A stretch of 64,000 nt of DNA from Climacteris rufus (taxonomy: Eukaryota > Chordata > Aves > Passeriformes > Climacteridae), in assembly GCA_013398175.1 (NCBI GenBank), contig VZRZ01002005.1, positions 100,572-164,571 of the forward strand, in the 5' to 3' direction. The notes under the pieces were generated by a model. It did not search any database and had not been told where the DNA came from. It worked only from the letters and a program-made list of their open reading frames with translations. How positions within the stretch are numbered: the first letter of the stretch is position 1; every line of letters starts with the position of its first letter. Positions 49,209-61,137 of the stretch are shown in pieces. The translations under genes were made by a program, and so were the position numbers.

Positions 49209-52200
49209 CTGTGGTCACAGATCAAGAGCCATGTGGAAGTGGGGGAGACAGTGCCTCTGCTAAGGCATGTTTCATATCATCTGTTTGAGGCATCCACCCG
49301 AGAAAGACATAAATCACACTGTAAAGGTTCTTGCGCCTCTTCTTTTAATAGGCAGGGATTCAAGACTGACTGCTTCTCACACAGACAACTCCATTGGAGA
49401 GGTCTAAAAACAAACTGGGGAACTTTTCCCCATCTCAGTTTTTCTCTCCCACAAATACCTGGCAAAACTCAATTTATATGCTGCATCTCTCTAAAGACAA
49501 AGGGCCCTCTTTTTCTGCAAACTAATCTCCCAAACTGTACCTCAGAAGCTGAAAAATAAAAGATGATGCCCTACCTTTTGTTTGGTTCATTATACTGAAA
49601 AAACAAAAGAGTTTGTGCCCTAGGTGTGATTTATGCTGAATAATGTGTAGAACTTTTCAACTTTTCTTCCTTTACTGAGTATGCCAACATTTTTAGAATA
49701 AATATAGAAAATGTGGAAGTTTTAATGTGTGTAGGTCAGTTTAGTGCCTTTATATAGAAATGTTAATTAAGTTTGCATCAGCCAATTTATTTCTTGGCAG
49801 TTTCTCTGTTTTGAGGTAGAAAGTAAGTTGCATGTGAAACCATGTACTCTTACACATCTTTGCATGGATTAATTCTTCTCTCCTTTTCTCTCTGCAGCCA
49901 GTAATTGTATTTAAATCTAAGAGGGCCGCGCTCTCGGTTTACTTTTATTTTTTTTTAAGTGGTGATTGGTTCTGTTTTCTAGTGATTCCCAAACAATTGG
50001 GAATGGTCACAGACATCAGAACTCAGTCATTAACAAAGATAAATAACAATCAAGGCAGATATTTTTTTTCTTTATCTCAAACTTCTGTTTTGCATCTGAA
50101 CTAACTAGATCAATTTAGAGCCTGGCACAACTCACCATTATGATGGAAGGGAGGTGTCAATGGAAAACTGCAACTTTATAAAGAAGTTTGGCTTTAAGTC
50201 ACCTCCCAGTGAAACATCAGGAGATCAATACTGCACAGCACCCCAGTGTACTGGATTATTGGGACTTTCCTGCTGGCTACAATTCAGCTTTCCATTTAAT
50301 TGTGCTCTTATTTAAAATTCTGCTGTGCCCACAGAAGAGCAAGAGAAACCCGATAGGCATTTTGTAAGGTTATGAACAATGAAAACTCTAGATAAATGTC
50401 AGAAAAAATATAGTAGGCCATAAATCATCACTTGATGGTATCAGATGAAATAACTTGTTCTCTCTCCCACCTCCCTAGGGCAAGCAACCATATGTATGTT
50501 AAATGTTGAATTTACCAGTGATGCAACATCCCCACTGATGCTAAGATATGAGGCCATTCCAAAAGTGATGGAGAATGGTTTTTTGCATCTTAAAATTCTT
50601 TTGATTTTTCCAGGCACAAGATGTCTCAAGCGACAGACAAAAATAGGGCAGAGTGGCAGCAAAACTTAAAAATCCAGCCTCACAAGTGACTGCCTCGTAT
50701 CTGCCTTCAAAAGAGCTGTGAAATAGACATATTCATATCATAAGAGTAACACAATTTCTTTTCCACCATCTCTTAGATGGTGAAAGCTAATGGCATGTCT
50801 GCTATATTGTCTTGTCAAATTACGGCATCCCAGGCACTCGGACTGCATGAAGTGCTCTCTCTGTACCTAGATACATACAAAGCTGTGAAGGAAGAAAATC
50901 ATTCCAGCCTGAAACCAAAGGGGGAATCATTAACAAATGCTTCCAAATCAAAACAATTTTTCCTTTTGTCTCCACATTTTCTCCTTCATTTCATTCCACA
51001 GTGGCATGGGGGAATGCTATCATCTGGCATTGGTAGCAACATCATATAAAATGCAATACCCAAAGGAAAAAAAATATTCTTTTTTTGATTGAAAAATAGA
51101 GTCACATTTTCAGAAGAAGGGAGCTAAATCATGCCTGCCAAGTAGTGAATCCTTGCAGGCACATGCAGCCACAGCCACAGAGTGCATACATGTGAAGTCT
51201 TGCCAAAGCCGGGCTGAGGAACTGCCATGCTCTTCCTTATTCCTCCCTTTATTTCTTCCAGCAGAGCAGAAATATGGCCCTGGGGCCTCTTTCCCACTCT
51301 GTGACTCCTGGCGTCCTGTACAGAACACGGGATCTCAAAACAGGATGGTGGCCACTAATTCCTGTCTGGAAGCTGAGGGGGAAAAGCCTCCCACAGGAGA
51401 TATCCATCTGCAGAGGAGCCCTTTCAGACAGGACGAGCTTTGGCACCCTGTTACCTCCACAGTTAAACAGATAAATCTCTTGACTCAGGAAAAGTTTTGC
51501 ACAACAAAGATCACATAAGTTGGAGATCCACGTGTTTGCACACTGTGGATGTTTTGGTGCAAGTTTGGATAACATTTGTGTTTGCAGCCATCTATGAAGA
51601 AGAAAAAAAACCTGACTCCCTATTGTTGAAATTAAAAGACCTAATGTGTAAATACTGCTGCTCTGCATTTCTCCCAAGCAGAGCCCTCCACATGTCTGGG
51701 GGTGTAAGTGTGACTCAGAGGGATCCCTCTGGGAGCACTGAGCAGAGGGCATGCTGGCAGCAGATGTAGCAGCTTTCCAGCAGCACGGTGTGTCCATCCT
51801 CCTCCTCTGCGCAAGCAATAGCTGGCTGCAAAAGCCAGCCCAGAGAGCTGGAGGTGTTGGCCATATTGCACTCCTCTGACCTGGGGACAATGCTGACCCA
51901 CGGGGCTGAAACTCTGCGAACAGTTTTCGTGGAAAGGGGTGTCCTGCAGGTTGAAAAAGAGCCAATCACTCTGCTACTTCAAACTTTGTTCGAGACTTTC
52001 ATATTTGTAGGTTTTGAAGAGCATCCAAATAAGTTAAGGCCACAGATGGGATGAAGTGAACTTGATTTAAATTTGGATTTCACACTGCACATATGCATAC
52101 ACATACATGCACACAGCACAGCAATTTCTCTCATCTGAGAGACAGTTTTGAGCTGCTCTTGAGACAGAGATCAGCCATGGCACTGGCTAAATCATGCACA

Positions 52201-53557
52201 CTCCTATGAATACAGCCACAGATATTTGGAGGATGGGGGAAAGGAGAAAGAAATCTCTTTACCTCTGCAAAAATAAGTTTTAATCAACCTACAGAAAATA
52301 CCTCCTCTTTCCCATCTGTCTCCTCATTACCTATGATAAATGGAAAGTAACACCTTCTCTCAGCTCCAGGTTTCTTCCACTGATCTTCTGCGTGGCACCT
52401 TTCATAAATGAGCAGACCAGGATTGAGCCATTATTTCTCACCACAGCTCTGAGAGGCTTATGGCTGCTTTCCCTTCCCACAAAAGGGAAATGTCTGAGTG
52501 CTCAGGGACTCCTTGAATTTTTCAGCAGCTTAAGTTTCTCCTTTACTCCTTTACACATGTATCTGCAGAGGGGACTGGGAAATCACATTAAGTCTCTGAT
52601 GTGCATTTACGCTACATATTCCCAAGCTTATGTGGACTTTGAAGGAGATTTTCAAACTGGGAGAAGAGTTTGTTCTTTCTTATTTATTTATATTAGCTGT
52701 CAGGTTACATCAGGTGAAATTGCCACTTACCTCATCCTTCATGGGTGTTTAGGCATCTGGATCTCCCAGACAGAAGGAATGGTGCTCTTGCACCTGATTT
52801 TGGAGGCCACAGATCTGGGTAATTTAAATTGTTTTCTCCAGAGACCTGTGTGATCTGGGGGAAGAAAAATTATATTCTTATCTGCCTTGTGCCCTGTCTA
52901 TGTCACAACAAGGTGACTTAGTGCAAAAAGGTTTTAAATCAGAACAGCCAGGTTAGGCACTTCTCTTACCTGTAAGAGGTGTAAATGATGCTGTGAGATA
53001 GATGGGTTGTAAAGCAGAACAACCTTTGTGCTTTTGTTTCATCACCTGCAAAGTTTTGTGTGATTTGATCTTTGCATTTCTAAGGTAAACTCAAGGAGAA
53101 GAGAAAGCAAGATAAGGTACATCTACTCTTCATATATGAAATAAAACAATAACTCTGGCAACTGTAACTGAAGATCCCTGAACACTTTACGTAAGAATGC
53201 AGTTTCCATCTTAATGCTGGAATATATTCCTACTTAACCAATCGTATCTTGTATTTAAAATATCCTTTCTGATGGTATTAAACACTGTTGTCAAATATTT
53301 AAGAAGCTTCCTCTCAGAGACAGATGCATTTCAGCAGTGGAAAAAGAGGCTACATGTGCAATTTAAATTCATCTGTTAGCATGTGGAGGTCACTGGTCAC
53401 TCAAGATGAAGAACACCGAATACCATAAGAAAAGTCTTTAATTTATTGCATGTCTGACAGTCAATAATTTCTTCTTCAACTGTGTTATTCATAAAAAATG
53501 TGGAAACTTTGTGTAATTTTTAATATGACTTCATATTTTCTGTTATTGGCTATTAAA
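49209..53557. other. Unique sequence with two unexplained open stretches
   Basis: No repeat family recognised. Two places are notable. The first is an acceptor-like polypyrimidine tract ending at 49897, followed by an open frame and a small CpG cluster (GGCCGCGCTCTCGG, near 49924). The second is the minus-strand frame 51249-51965 (about 238 codons stop-free from a TTG; first ATG about 181 codons from the end) in a GC-richer segment. Neither resembles a known protein by eye. Confidence 0.4.
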
Positions 53558-53590
53558 AAGCAAGCAAGCAAGCAAACAAACAAACAAAAA
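53558..53590. repeat. Compound (AAGC)n(AAAC)n microsatellite
   Basis: About four AAGC units are followed directly by about three AAAC units and an A-run. The two parts differ by a single G/A change in the unit. Confidence 0.92.
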
Positions 53591-54344
53591 CCAAACAAAA
53601 TCAAGCAACCCACACAAAACTTGTAAATTTCTAACACCAAAACAAACGTAGTACCTTTTATCTTTAACCTCCTTCAGCAGCAGGGTATATGAACTACATG
53701 CAAACCTCACTGATTGAACAAGATAAGGCTGTTCATACAGGAAAAATACAAACCTCCAACTCAAAGAAACATTTTAAAAATGTGAGTATGCATATACTAC
53801 AATTTTCTTTTGCAAAAGTCATACACATAAGCTGCTTATAAAGTTAATTGTGATTGTGTACTGGGCCTTCATTTGCAACAATTGGTTCTCATTGGGATGG
53901 ATAGTTGGACCAGCATTCTGAAAATAAAACCATCAAATCTCCTAATCTCTGCAAATGCAGCAGAGACATAGCAACTATGTCCTTAACACTAGGAAAGAAA
54001 CCTATTACTCCTCCAAAGTAAACAAGAGAAAATGTTTCCCAACCCAGCTAAATGCTGAAACTTCTCAGCTATGTCAGTGCCCCAGTTAAAAACAAACAAA
54101 AGGGTTGCAATAGCCATTGGAGCCTTTCAGTTTCAAGTACGTACTCAGAAAGGTTCTCCTTGTGAGGTTAATGTCTAATGAATATTGCAGGAGAACTTGC
54201 TGGTTCTGGCTCTTTCAAAATCTGGCTGCACAAAGCAATAAACACATAAAAAGGAGCCACAAGTGGACATTTTCTATTCACACTGGAAAAAAGCTTAAGT
54301 GGGAAAGCATTTCAGAGGCCAAGTTTGAACCCCAAACACTTTAA
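53591..54344. other. Unique AT-rich sequence, nothing recognised
   Basis: No recognised gene or repeat in about 750 bp. Confidence 0.45.
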
Positions 54345-54373
54345 TTTATGTATTTATGTATTTATTTATTTAT
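54345..54373. repeat. Imperfect (TATK)n tetranucleotide tract
   Basis: TTTATG and TTTATT units alternate over about 29 bp (ATTTATGTATTTATGTATTT then ATTTATTTAT). Confidence 0.88.
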
Positions 54374-57091
54374 CATGTCAAATATAAATGAGAGAGAGAA
54401 AAAGTTTGAAGTTCTGTTTTCTAGGTGTGTGAAAAGTAATATCAGGGATGACATAAAACTGGAGCTGCATAATGCAGAACATGACAAGGGAAGTAATGAA
54501 TTGAAGTGAAGCATTAGAGTAACAGATGCATTGTTCAGTCCAAAGCTATATGCACACAGAGCCTTGCTAGAGGGGGAAAGGCCCTAAAAAGACAAACCCT
54601 AAGTTTTACTACAAACCACACATAGGATTGGAGGAGACATGAACAATTATGGGATAAAGGGAAGTTCATATTGAAATGATAAACAGAAAACATATATATA
54701 ATTTATAGATAATTGTATATGCAATATATGCAATATATCACGACAATTACCCTTGATTTGCTTTGTGTTAAACCTTCCATTGAGTCTGATCTTCAAACAC
54801 GGGAATGGTCTCCTTGTCCTCACATTTTCATTACTAGATAGGTGCTTAAGCACCAGGATGAATCAAAACCTCAGCTGTCCCTCTCACGCCACCCTCCAGT
54901 GTTTTCCCCTTGCCTCTCACCTGGGCAGTCTCCACCACTGCCTGTAAGTACAGTTCCCACATAACTACTCTCTAGGCAAGGAATCCACTGTCTGTTCGGG
55001 AGCTTAAGTGTATGAGGCATATCAACAGCCACCAGATGCCTCTTAAAACACAGTGGGAAGATAGAAGCACTGGAGGGAGATAGTCTCACTCCACTGACTG
55101 TATTTTGCATGTGGGTGCCCAGCAGGGCTCTGGAAATCAAACCTGGACACACTTTGCATGGGTGTGTTCACATCCCTCAACTTCCTGTACTTCTTTAGCA
55201 GCTGAACTGCTCAAAAAATTCTCTGACTTCTGATTACTATTGTATTATTTAAAGGGACGAAAGATTGTCTCAGCAAGAGTAAAATGACCCTCTTGTGCAT
55301 CGGAGAATGCAGTCTAGTGCAGAACTATGGTACACACAGGAGGACAGGAGATGTTGGAACTGAAAAAGCAATTAAAGCCACAGTGTTTCAGGATTTCTTT
55401 AAATGGTTCAGTATTCTTACCACAACACATGCATGATTTTTATGGAAAGCAGATAACACTCATAAAAATATCTGCTTCACTGAAACTTTATTTCCTGCAA
55501 AGATTTTCCCAACTGCAAATTTTCAATCAGTTCCAGACACAATTTGATGCAAATGGCATCAAAACTGTTGATTTTATTTAAAACAAAGAAAGAAACAAAC
55601 AAAAATATTTTCCTTACTGAATCATAAAATGCTTCTGAGTGTATAGATTCAATATGTCAGAGTTAAGAACTGAAGATTATCTAAAAAACAGCTTTAAAAA
55701 TCTGAATGAATCAGAAAATTACTAGGATTTGTTAAGTGATCATGCTGTAAATCTCTTACATCTGAAAATTGTCTAGTTTTTAGAAGGGTACTCTAATTAA
55801 AGGAAACCTGGGCTGTCTGTAACCACAGTGGTGTGATCCCAAGGTCAGGGAGTTGTTCCTCTCTTATGTGTATGTGCACAAAAAGCTGGTAACACCCCCT
55901 CAGGGCCATAGACAGTCAGAACGAACACCTCTGGCTGAAATGTTTAGGTAGAAGACTTCAAACACAGGGGCTGCGTTTTTATTAGCAAGGAAAGGTATGT
56001 GTTCATACAACTCAGCTTTGGCTGTAACTGGCTCTTTGTCATTGGTGATTTTTAAACCAAGAGTGGATTTTGTGGTCTTTGAAAGATAACTGGTTCCTTT
56101 TCATATCTGATTTTGCAATTGTGTATGATACACTCAAGTATGTTTTAACTGCAATAATATCTTCCTATGCATGGCTGAAAAAATGTTTTTTTGCTGAGGT
56201 CAAAGCATGGCTTTAGTTGGGTGCCATAAACTCATCACAACACTATCAATGTTTCCATAGGACACATTCCCACAAAGCTGGAACTGGTATCCTTCTGCCT
56301 AACAAGGTATTGCTTACAGAACTGTAAGAAGAGAAAAGAAAAGATGGAATTCATGGGAATAAATACACTCAGCCCCAGTGCAGCTTTTTGATAACACCCA
56401 GAAAAAGAGACCTCAGGCTTGTAAGAGTGATAGAAACTGAAAGATCCTGGTACGTGGCATGGAAAAGAGACCTAGAGGGGGGACACAGGATGAATGAAGG
56501 AACACGAGAGGAGGGAAGAAGATTGAAGCTCCTCATGCTCAGACTATGTCTCACCAGGAGACTGTGTCGGACAGAAAGACCCTGAAGCGCCAATCATGCC
56601 TAAGACACATCTTGCAAGCCTCCACTGCGGTTATATTCCTCCCTGAAGGAAATCAAAGGAAGTTCTACAATCTTTCCCCTCTGGTTCCTAATCTCCCCCC
56701 TCTGATTCTCACTGTGCAATAGCACATCTCCCACAGCTGAGACTCTGGGCTCATTTTTAACATGTCCCAGATATTTGGTGAATAGCCTTAAAGATAAGGA
56801 GGTCAGTGAACTCTTTGATGTTTCAACATTTTTATAAAATCTATTTAGTACCTAATAATTTTCTACAGCTTTCAATGGCACTTATGCATCTGATTGTAAC
56901 TTTGATGAATGTCCAGCCTTCATTCACATCTTAAGAGAAAAACAGAATTTAAACTGAAGATTTGTAACTTGAACTTGACATTGCAGATATTTAGTGACTA
57001 AGAACAGGAAATGCCTGTATCCTCTTTCCAGTTCATGGCATAATTTCCTTCTGCACACGTTTACTCTGGAGCAACATATCAAAATAAATTC
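54374..57091. other. Unique sequence, nothing recognised
   Basis: No gene or family recognised. The 56400-56580 stretch is purine-rich and open on both strands. AT-rich low complexity at 54690-54740 includes a doubled GCAATATAT unit. Confidence 0.45.
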
Positions 57092-57309
57092 AGTAACAGC
57101 AATAGCACTTTGCATTGTTACAGCACTTCCCACAAGCGAGTCAAATAACCACTCCTCTTCAAACACTTTCACCACTACCCTGGATTTAGGATATTACAGG
57201 CTGGTGAGAGATATTAAGTAACACATCTCAAACCATTCTTGACATCTGTTGCTGAAGCAGGAATAGACAGCAAGTCTCCTGGGTATTTACCCATTCATTG
57301 CACCACAAA
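57092..57309 (+). repeat. Ancient amniote MIR-like SINE
   Basis: The order of words follows the well-known amniote MIR-type repeat over its whole length. These are 'agcaatagcactttgcattg', 'tacagcacttccc', 'aaacactttcacc', 'gatattaagtaacacatctc', 'gacatctgttgctgaagcag', 'gaatagacagcaagtctcct', and 'gggtatttacccattcattg' with 'caccaca' at the end. It corresponds to the repeat's 'tagcacttt', 'aaagcactttac', 'gaggttaagtgacttgccc', 'ctgtggcagagcaggaatag' and 'aacccaggtctcctg...taaccac' sequence. Divergence is high but collinear for over 200 bp, which makes chance unlikely. Such copies predate the bird radiation and are sometimes retained as regulatory sequence. Confidence 0.62.
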
Positions 57310-57445
57310 ATGATCATTTCTGTCTACGATATGAGTTCTTCAGTCAAGAGATTTCAATTACAAAGCACATGCACACAATGCACATTTACCATTGGATGAA
57401 AAAAAAAAAGCATTGATTGAAGGAAGAACCAACTTTCCTTTTTTC
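57310..57445. other. Short unique stretch
   Basis: Contains an A-run near 57400-57409; nothing else recognised. Confidence 0.4.
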
Positions 57446-57459
57446 TTTTTTTTTTTTTT
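57446..57459. repeat. T14 run
   Basis: Fourteen consecutive T after a CT-rich stretch. Confidence 0.9.
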
Positions 57460-58279
57460 AATTGGAATTTTAACTAATAACCTTAGACAGACTTGACAGT
57501 GCAAAACAAAGGTTGGCAGCTTGCATCTGGGAATACTCTGACAGCATTAACTTGCCCCAGTGCCCCACAAACTTGGAGGACTTGTTCAGGGCAGCTGTAA
57601 AAAAGGTGCCCATTGAGGAGCACAAGAACACCCAATCAATTGTGATCTCCATCCTCATCTAAGATGAATCCTTACAATCAAAACATTCTCAGTATCTCCA
57701 GCTTCAATGGGAAAGTACAAACCCCTTCCAGATAAATCCTGAAGACAACTAAGTACTACAAATTTTTAGTTTTATTCCATTATGTTGATGACATTTGGTA
57801 CATAGCAAGGTTAGACCCAGGACCACATTCTCACCATTAAATATGTATCACCTTGCTACTGTCCTCAATAGCAGTAGGACTGTTCCCCCAAGCTTCAGTG
57901 CTGAAAGAGAATGAGGCCCTTTCTTCTCCATTGAAAATAGAGATTAAACACATATTTATAGAAACATGGTTTTCACATGCTGTGCTGGATCAGTGCCAAG
58001 ATGGTCTGCATGCTGCAGGCTGATGCCATATTTTCAACCCGACAAAACCCAGTAACATGATCAGAAACAGATTTTGGACTATGACTTTCATCTAAGAGAA
58101 GTCAGTGCCTATTGCCTAAGATGCAGTAGAGCTAATATTGCTGCCAAGATTATCTGACTACTGTCAGAACTGCACGTCTTTCAGCAGGCATCTTGAAGTA
58201 GATGTTTTACCTGGTACAATTTCTCCAAGGTTTTCAAAATGACAAGAACATTTTACAATAAGCTATTATATAGCAAGTC
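57460..58279. other. Unique sequence, nothing recognised
   Basis: No recognised gene or repeat. Confidence 0.45.
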
Positions 58280-58296
58280 TTTTTTTTTTTTTTTTT
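58280..58296. repeat. T17 run
   Basis: The longest homopolymer in the window, followed by CCCTCCC. No retroposon body recognised on the complementary strand downstream. Confidence 0.92.
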
Positions 58297-61102
58297 CCCT
58301 CCCTTAAAAAGGCACGCATTAGAGGGTGGAGGTCAGGGACTTACCTGGAAGATTTGTGGAAACTGAAGGAAATAAAACTAATTCCCCAAGAATAAATGCA
58401 GTACAGTCCAACTTGCAATGACAAACAGCAGCTTACATGCCAATTATTATTTTGCCAATAGCCTTTGTGTACCCCAGCAACATTTCTATAAACAATTAGA
58501 AATTGTATTTTTAACTACTTCAAACTCTTCTCTTGAAACTTGGTCAGTGCTCAAATAAATTGGTATTCTTTCCCTCAGAATAAATACTGATTAGATTATT
58601 TAGATATGGTATATGGTATATTCCAGTTGTCCCTGCTTACCAAAGATTGCCTTTATTTTTCTCTGTTTTTTAGTAAAAGGAAAATACATCCTTTCCTCAC
58701 TCTCTTTACCTCCAAAATTGTTTTATCTTAATATCTTTTGGAGCTGACTTCTACTTTATTAGCAGGCAATAAAGAGCTGTTGTGCTATTCTCCTTCTTAC
58801 TCCCCACCCTCAATTTTCATACTCATTGAAATGAGCAACCATCTGTAATTCCACTTCTAGTAAGCTGAATGTCAGAATTCCTGGGGTTTTTCCAATGCTA
58901 GAGAGCCCTAGGGAAGCGACCATTAGCTTATTCAAATGTCAAGGGATGTGACATTTTCTACCATCGATACATCACCTTTCAACATGTGAAACTTTAAAAA
59001 TCCTCATGTCTCCAAAGAAGAGAGAGCATAAATGTAGCTTCTAATATTTTCTCTCTCTCAGAGGAAATGCATGCTTATGCACAAGTTCAAGGAAGTACTG
59101 AGAAGACAAAACTGTTTTCAACTCTGTCCATGCTAGGAAAAAAGCATATGCTTTGAAATATGATAGCAAATACATTGTAAAGGCATCATGGAGACAGAGT
59201 AAAGGTGAAGTACATCTGTATTTTGCTAGTCAAAATGACTGTAAAGCTCTTTGGCCCTATGTAGACATGGTTTGTAATAAGCAAAATGTCTTAAGAAACT
59301 GACCTACCTTGTTGCTGATGGCAGCAGAAGCATAACATGGCTGTTTCTAACTCAGGTACACAAATTGCTGGGCTCTTGATCCAGTCGGTGATTGGCTCTC
59401 TCTACAGCTGCATATTGGAAAATGGGATTACTATGGGTCACACTGAGGGTTCTGAAGAGTCAAGGATTTTTCACTGCTTATAGCATGGTGTGTTGCTTTC
59501 TGGACACACGCATAAAAAGGAAATAACAGAAAATAAATAAGGTTGCATGGTTAGTGCTCAGGGATGCCAACTTTTGCTGGTTTATTGAAGCTTGAGAAAT
59601 TTACTGATTTACTTAAAGTTGCAGCTCCTTGGGTCTGGAGTCTAAATGTCAGTTTTATTTTCATTTTTCAAGAATTATTCTATTTTTTTATGGCTGAAAA
59701 AGAAATTTTGAAGCTTGAAAAATATGAAGCTAAATAAAAAAGGAAGCCAAGAATACAGTAAGAGGCTGGGAGAAGAAATAGGTTTTCAATTTTGTTTGAT
59801 AGTCTTCTGCATTTATCTCATGCATTTGGAAGTTGTCTGTGAATCCTGGATTTTGAATGTCCAGAATGTTCAGCACTGAGGTGGGAGAATAGTATTAAAC
59901 AGCCCAAAGTACATGTCCTCTGAGGAGATCAGATGTGTTTGGGAATTGTGTAGATACTGACATACCTAAAATGGCCAGGAATACATCAATTTTCAAGGAC
60001 TGATCCCCAAATCAAAGAACTGGTCGCTCTGGAACAGTGATTGCAGCTGGAACCTTACTTGTATTGGCCATAGCATGTGCTGCAAGGAGTGCTGACTCTA
60101 CAGATGAGGAGCACCTTTGCCAATGATGCTTCCTCACTGCCACAAGAAAGTGCCTAGGGGGGAATGTTGCAGAAGAAGACTGTTCATGTCAAGCAACAGA
60201 ACCTCTGATCCTCACACAGTTACGTGTCCATGGTCAAACCCCCAGCTACCAAATGAGGATGAGTTGCTCATGAGGAGAACAAGAAAACATGGAACTGACT
60301 ATGAAGGAGAGAGTGTGTTGGGTCCAAATTTAGTGGATCCAGGCTGGGTGGGAAACATGAGAAGTTTTAGGAAAATATGACACTCTCTGGATTTGGAATG
60401 CATGAGATCTTTTGCATGGAGCACCTTCTTTAATGAGTAGTGTCTATTTCACCATGGTTCTAAAGAAATTCCACTGAAGTGATGATATTGATCTTCCCCC
60501 TATAAAGCAAGGGATCTAAGAGAAATTTAATGGTGCATAGGTGCTGTGCAAGGTTTCCAAGGCAGAGAACTGAGACCAACATTGCAGTTAGCACATTAAA
60601 TGTCTGATACCAAAGTTTCTTCTATATGCTTCCTTGTGCAATGGTGGGCAAGCCAATTCATCAGGCTGGAGTTCACATTTACCATATGTAAGAAAAGATT
60701 TCACCTTTTTTTAAAATTCCTTCTTTATATTCTCTGTAATGGAGACTCTTTCTTCTTACATACTAGAAAGCTGGGACCACATTTTTGCTTCATTACACAT
60801 CACTATTGTGGTAAAAGAAGAATAAAGACAAAGCAATATTTTGCAGGCACGCAGACGGTGAGGCTTTTTTTTGATGGCATGTTGTCTCTCACAAACAAAT
60901 TGGTGCTGACTTATTCTACTGCTTCCTATCCTCATATGCTGCATATACAGAGAGTCTTGTTTGCAAATTTCCACTTTCACTGCTCAGACAAAAACACTGG
61001 AAAATCTACTACTGGGTTATGAACCAGTCAGTTTGAAGAATATGTGCTGGCTGACTCTTTCTGTCACAGTATCTGTCATATGCATATTACACATTTCCAG
61101 CC
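58297..61102. other. Unique AT-rich sequence, nothing recognised
   Basis: Open frames at 60117-60380 and 60600-61022 are unrecognised and unsupported. No repeat family seen. Confidence 0.45.
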
Positions 61103-61137
61103 AAAAAAAAAAAAAAGAAAAAAAAGAGAAAAAAAAA
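61103..61137. repeat. A-rich tract (A14 then AG-interrupted A runs)
   Basis: Poly-A of 14 followed by A-runs interrupted by single G residues. It looks like a retroposon tail in composition, but no parent gene or SINE/LINE body is recognisable immediately upstream. Confidence 0.85.

Noticed and set aside
49170..49559. 129-codon frame starting in Met/Asp/Gly/Trp repeats
   Set aside because: The start is the ATGG microsatellite, and the rest has no recognisable domain.
52083..52122. Alternating purine-pyrimidine stretch as Z-DNA
   Set aside because: Too short and interrupted (mixed CATA/CACA words) to support a structural claim.
60600..61022. 140-codon plus-strand frame
   Set aside because: Phe/His/Cys-rich composition expected of random AT-rich DNA; no motif recognised.
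61103..61137. Poly-A tract as the tail of a processed pseudogene
   Set aside because: No recognisable gene body or target duplication upstream; simple A-rich expansion is enough.
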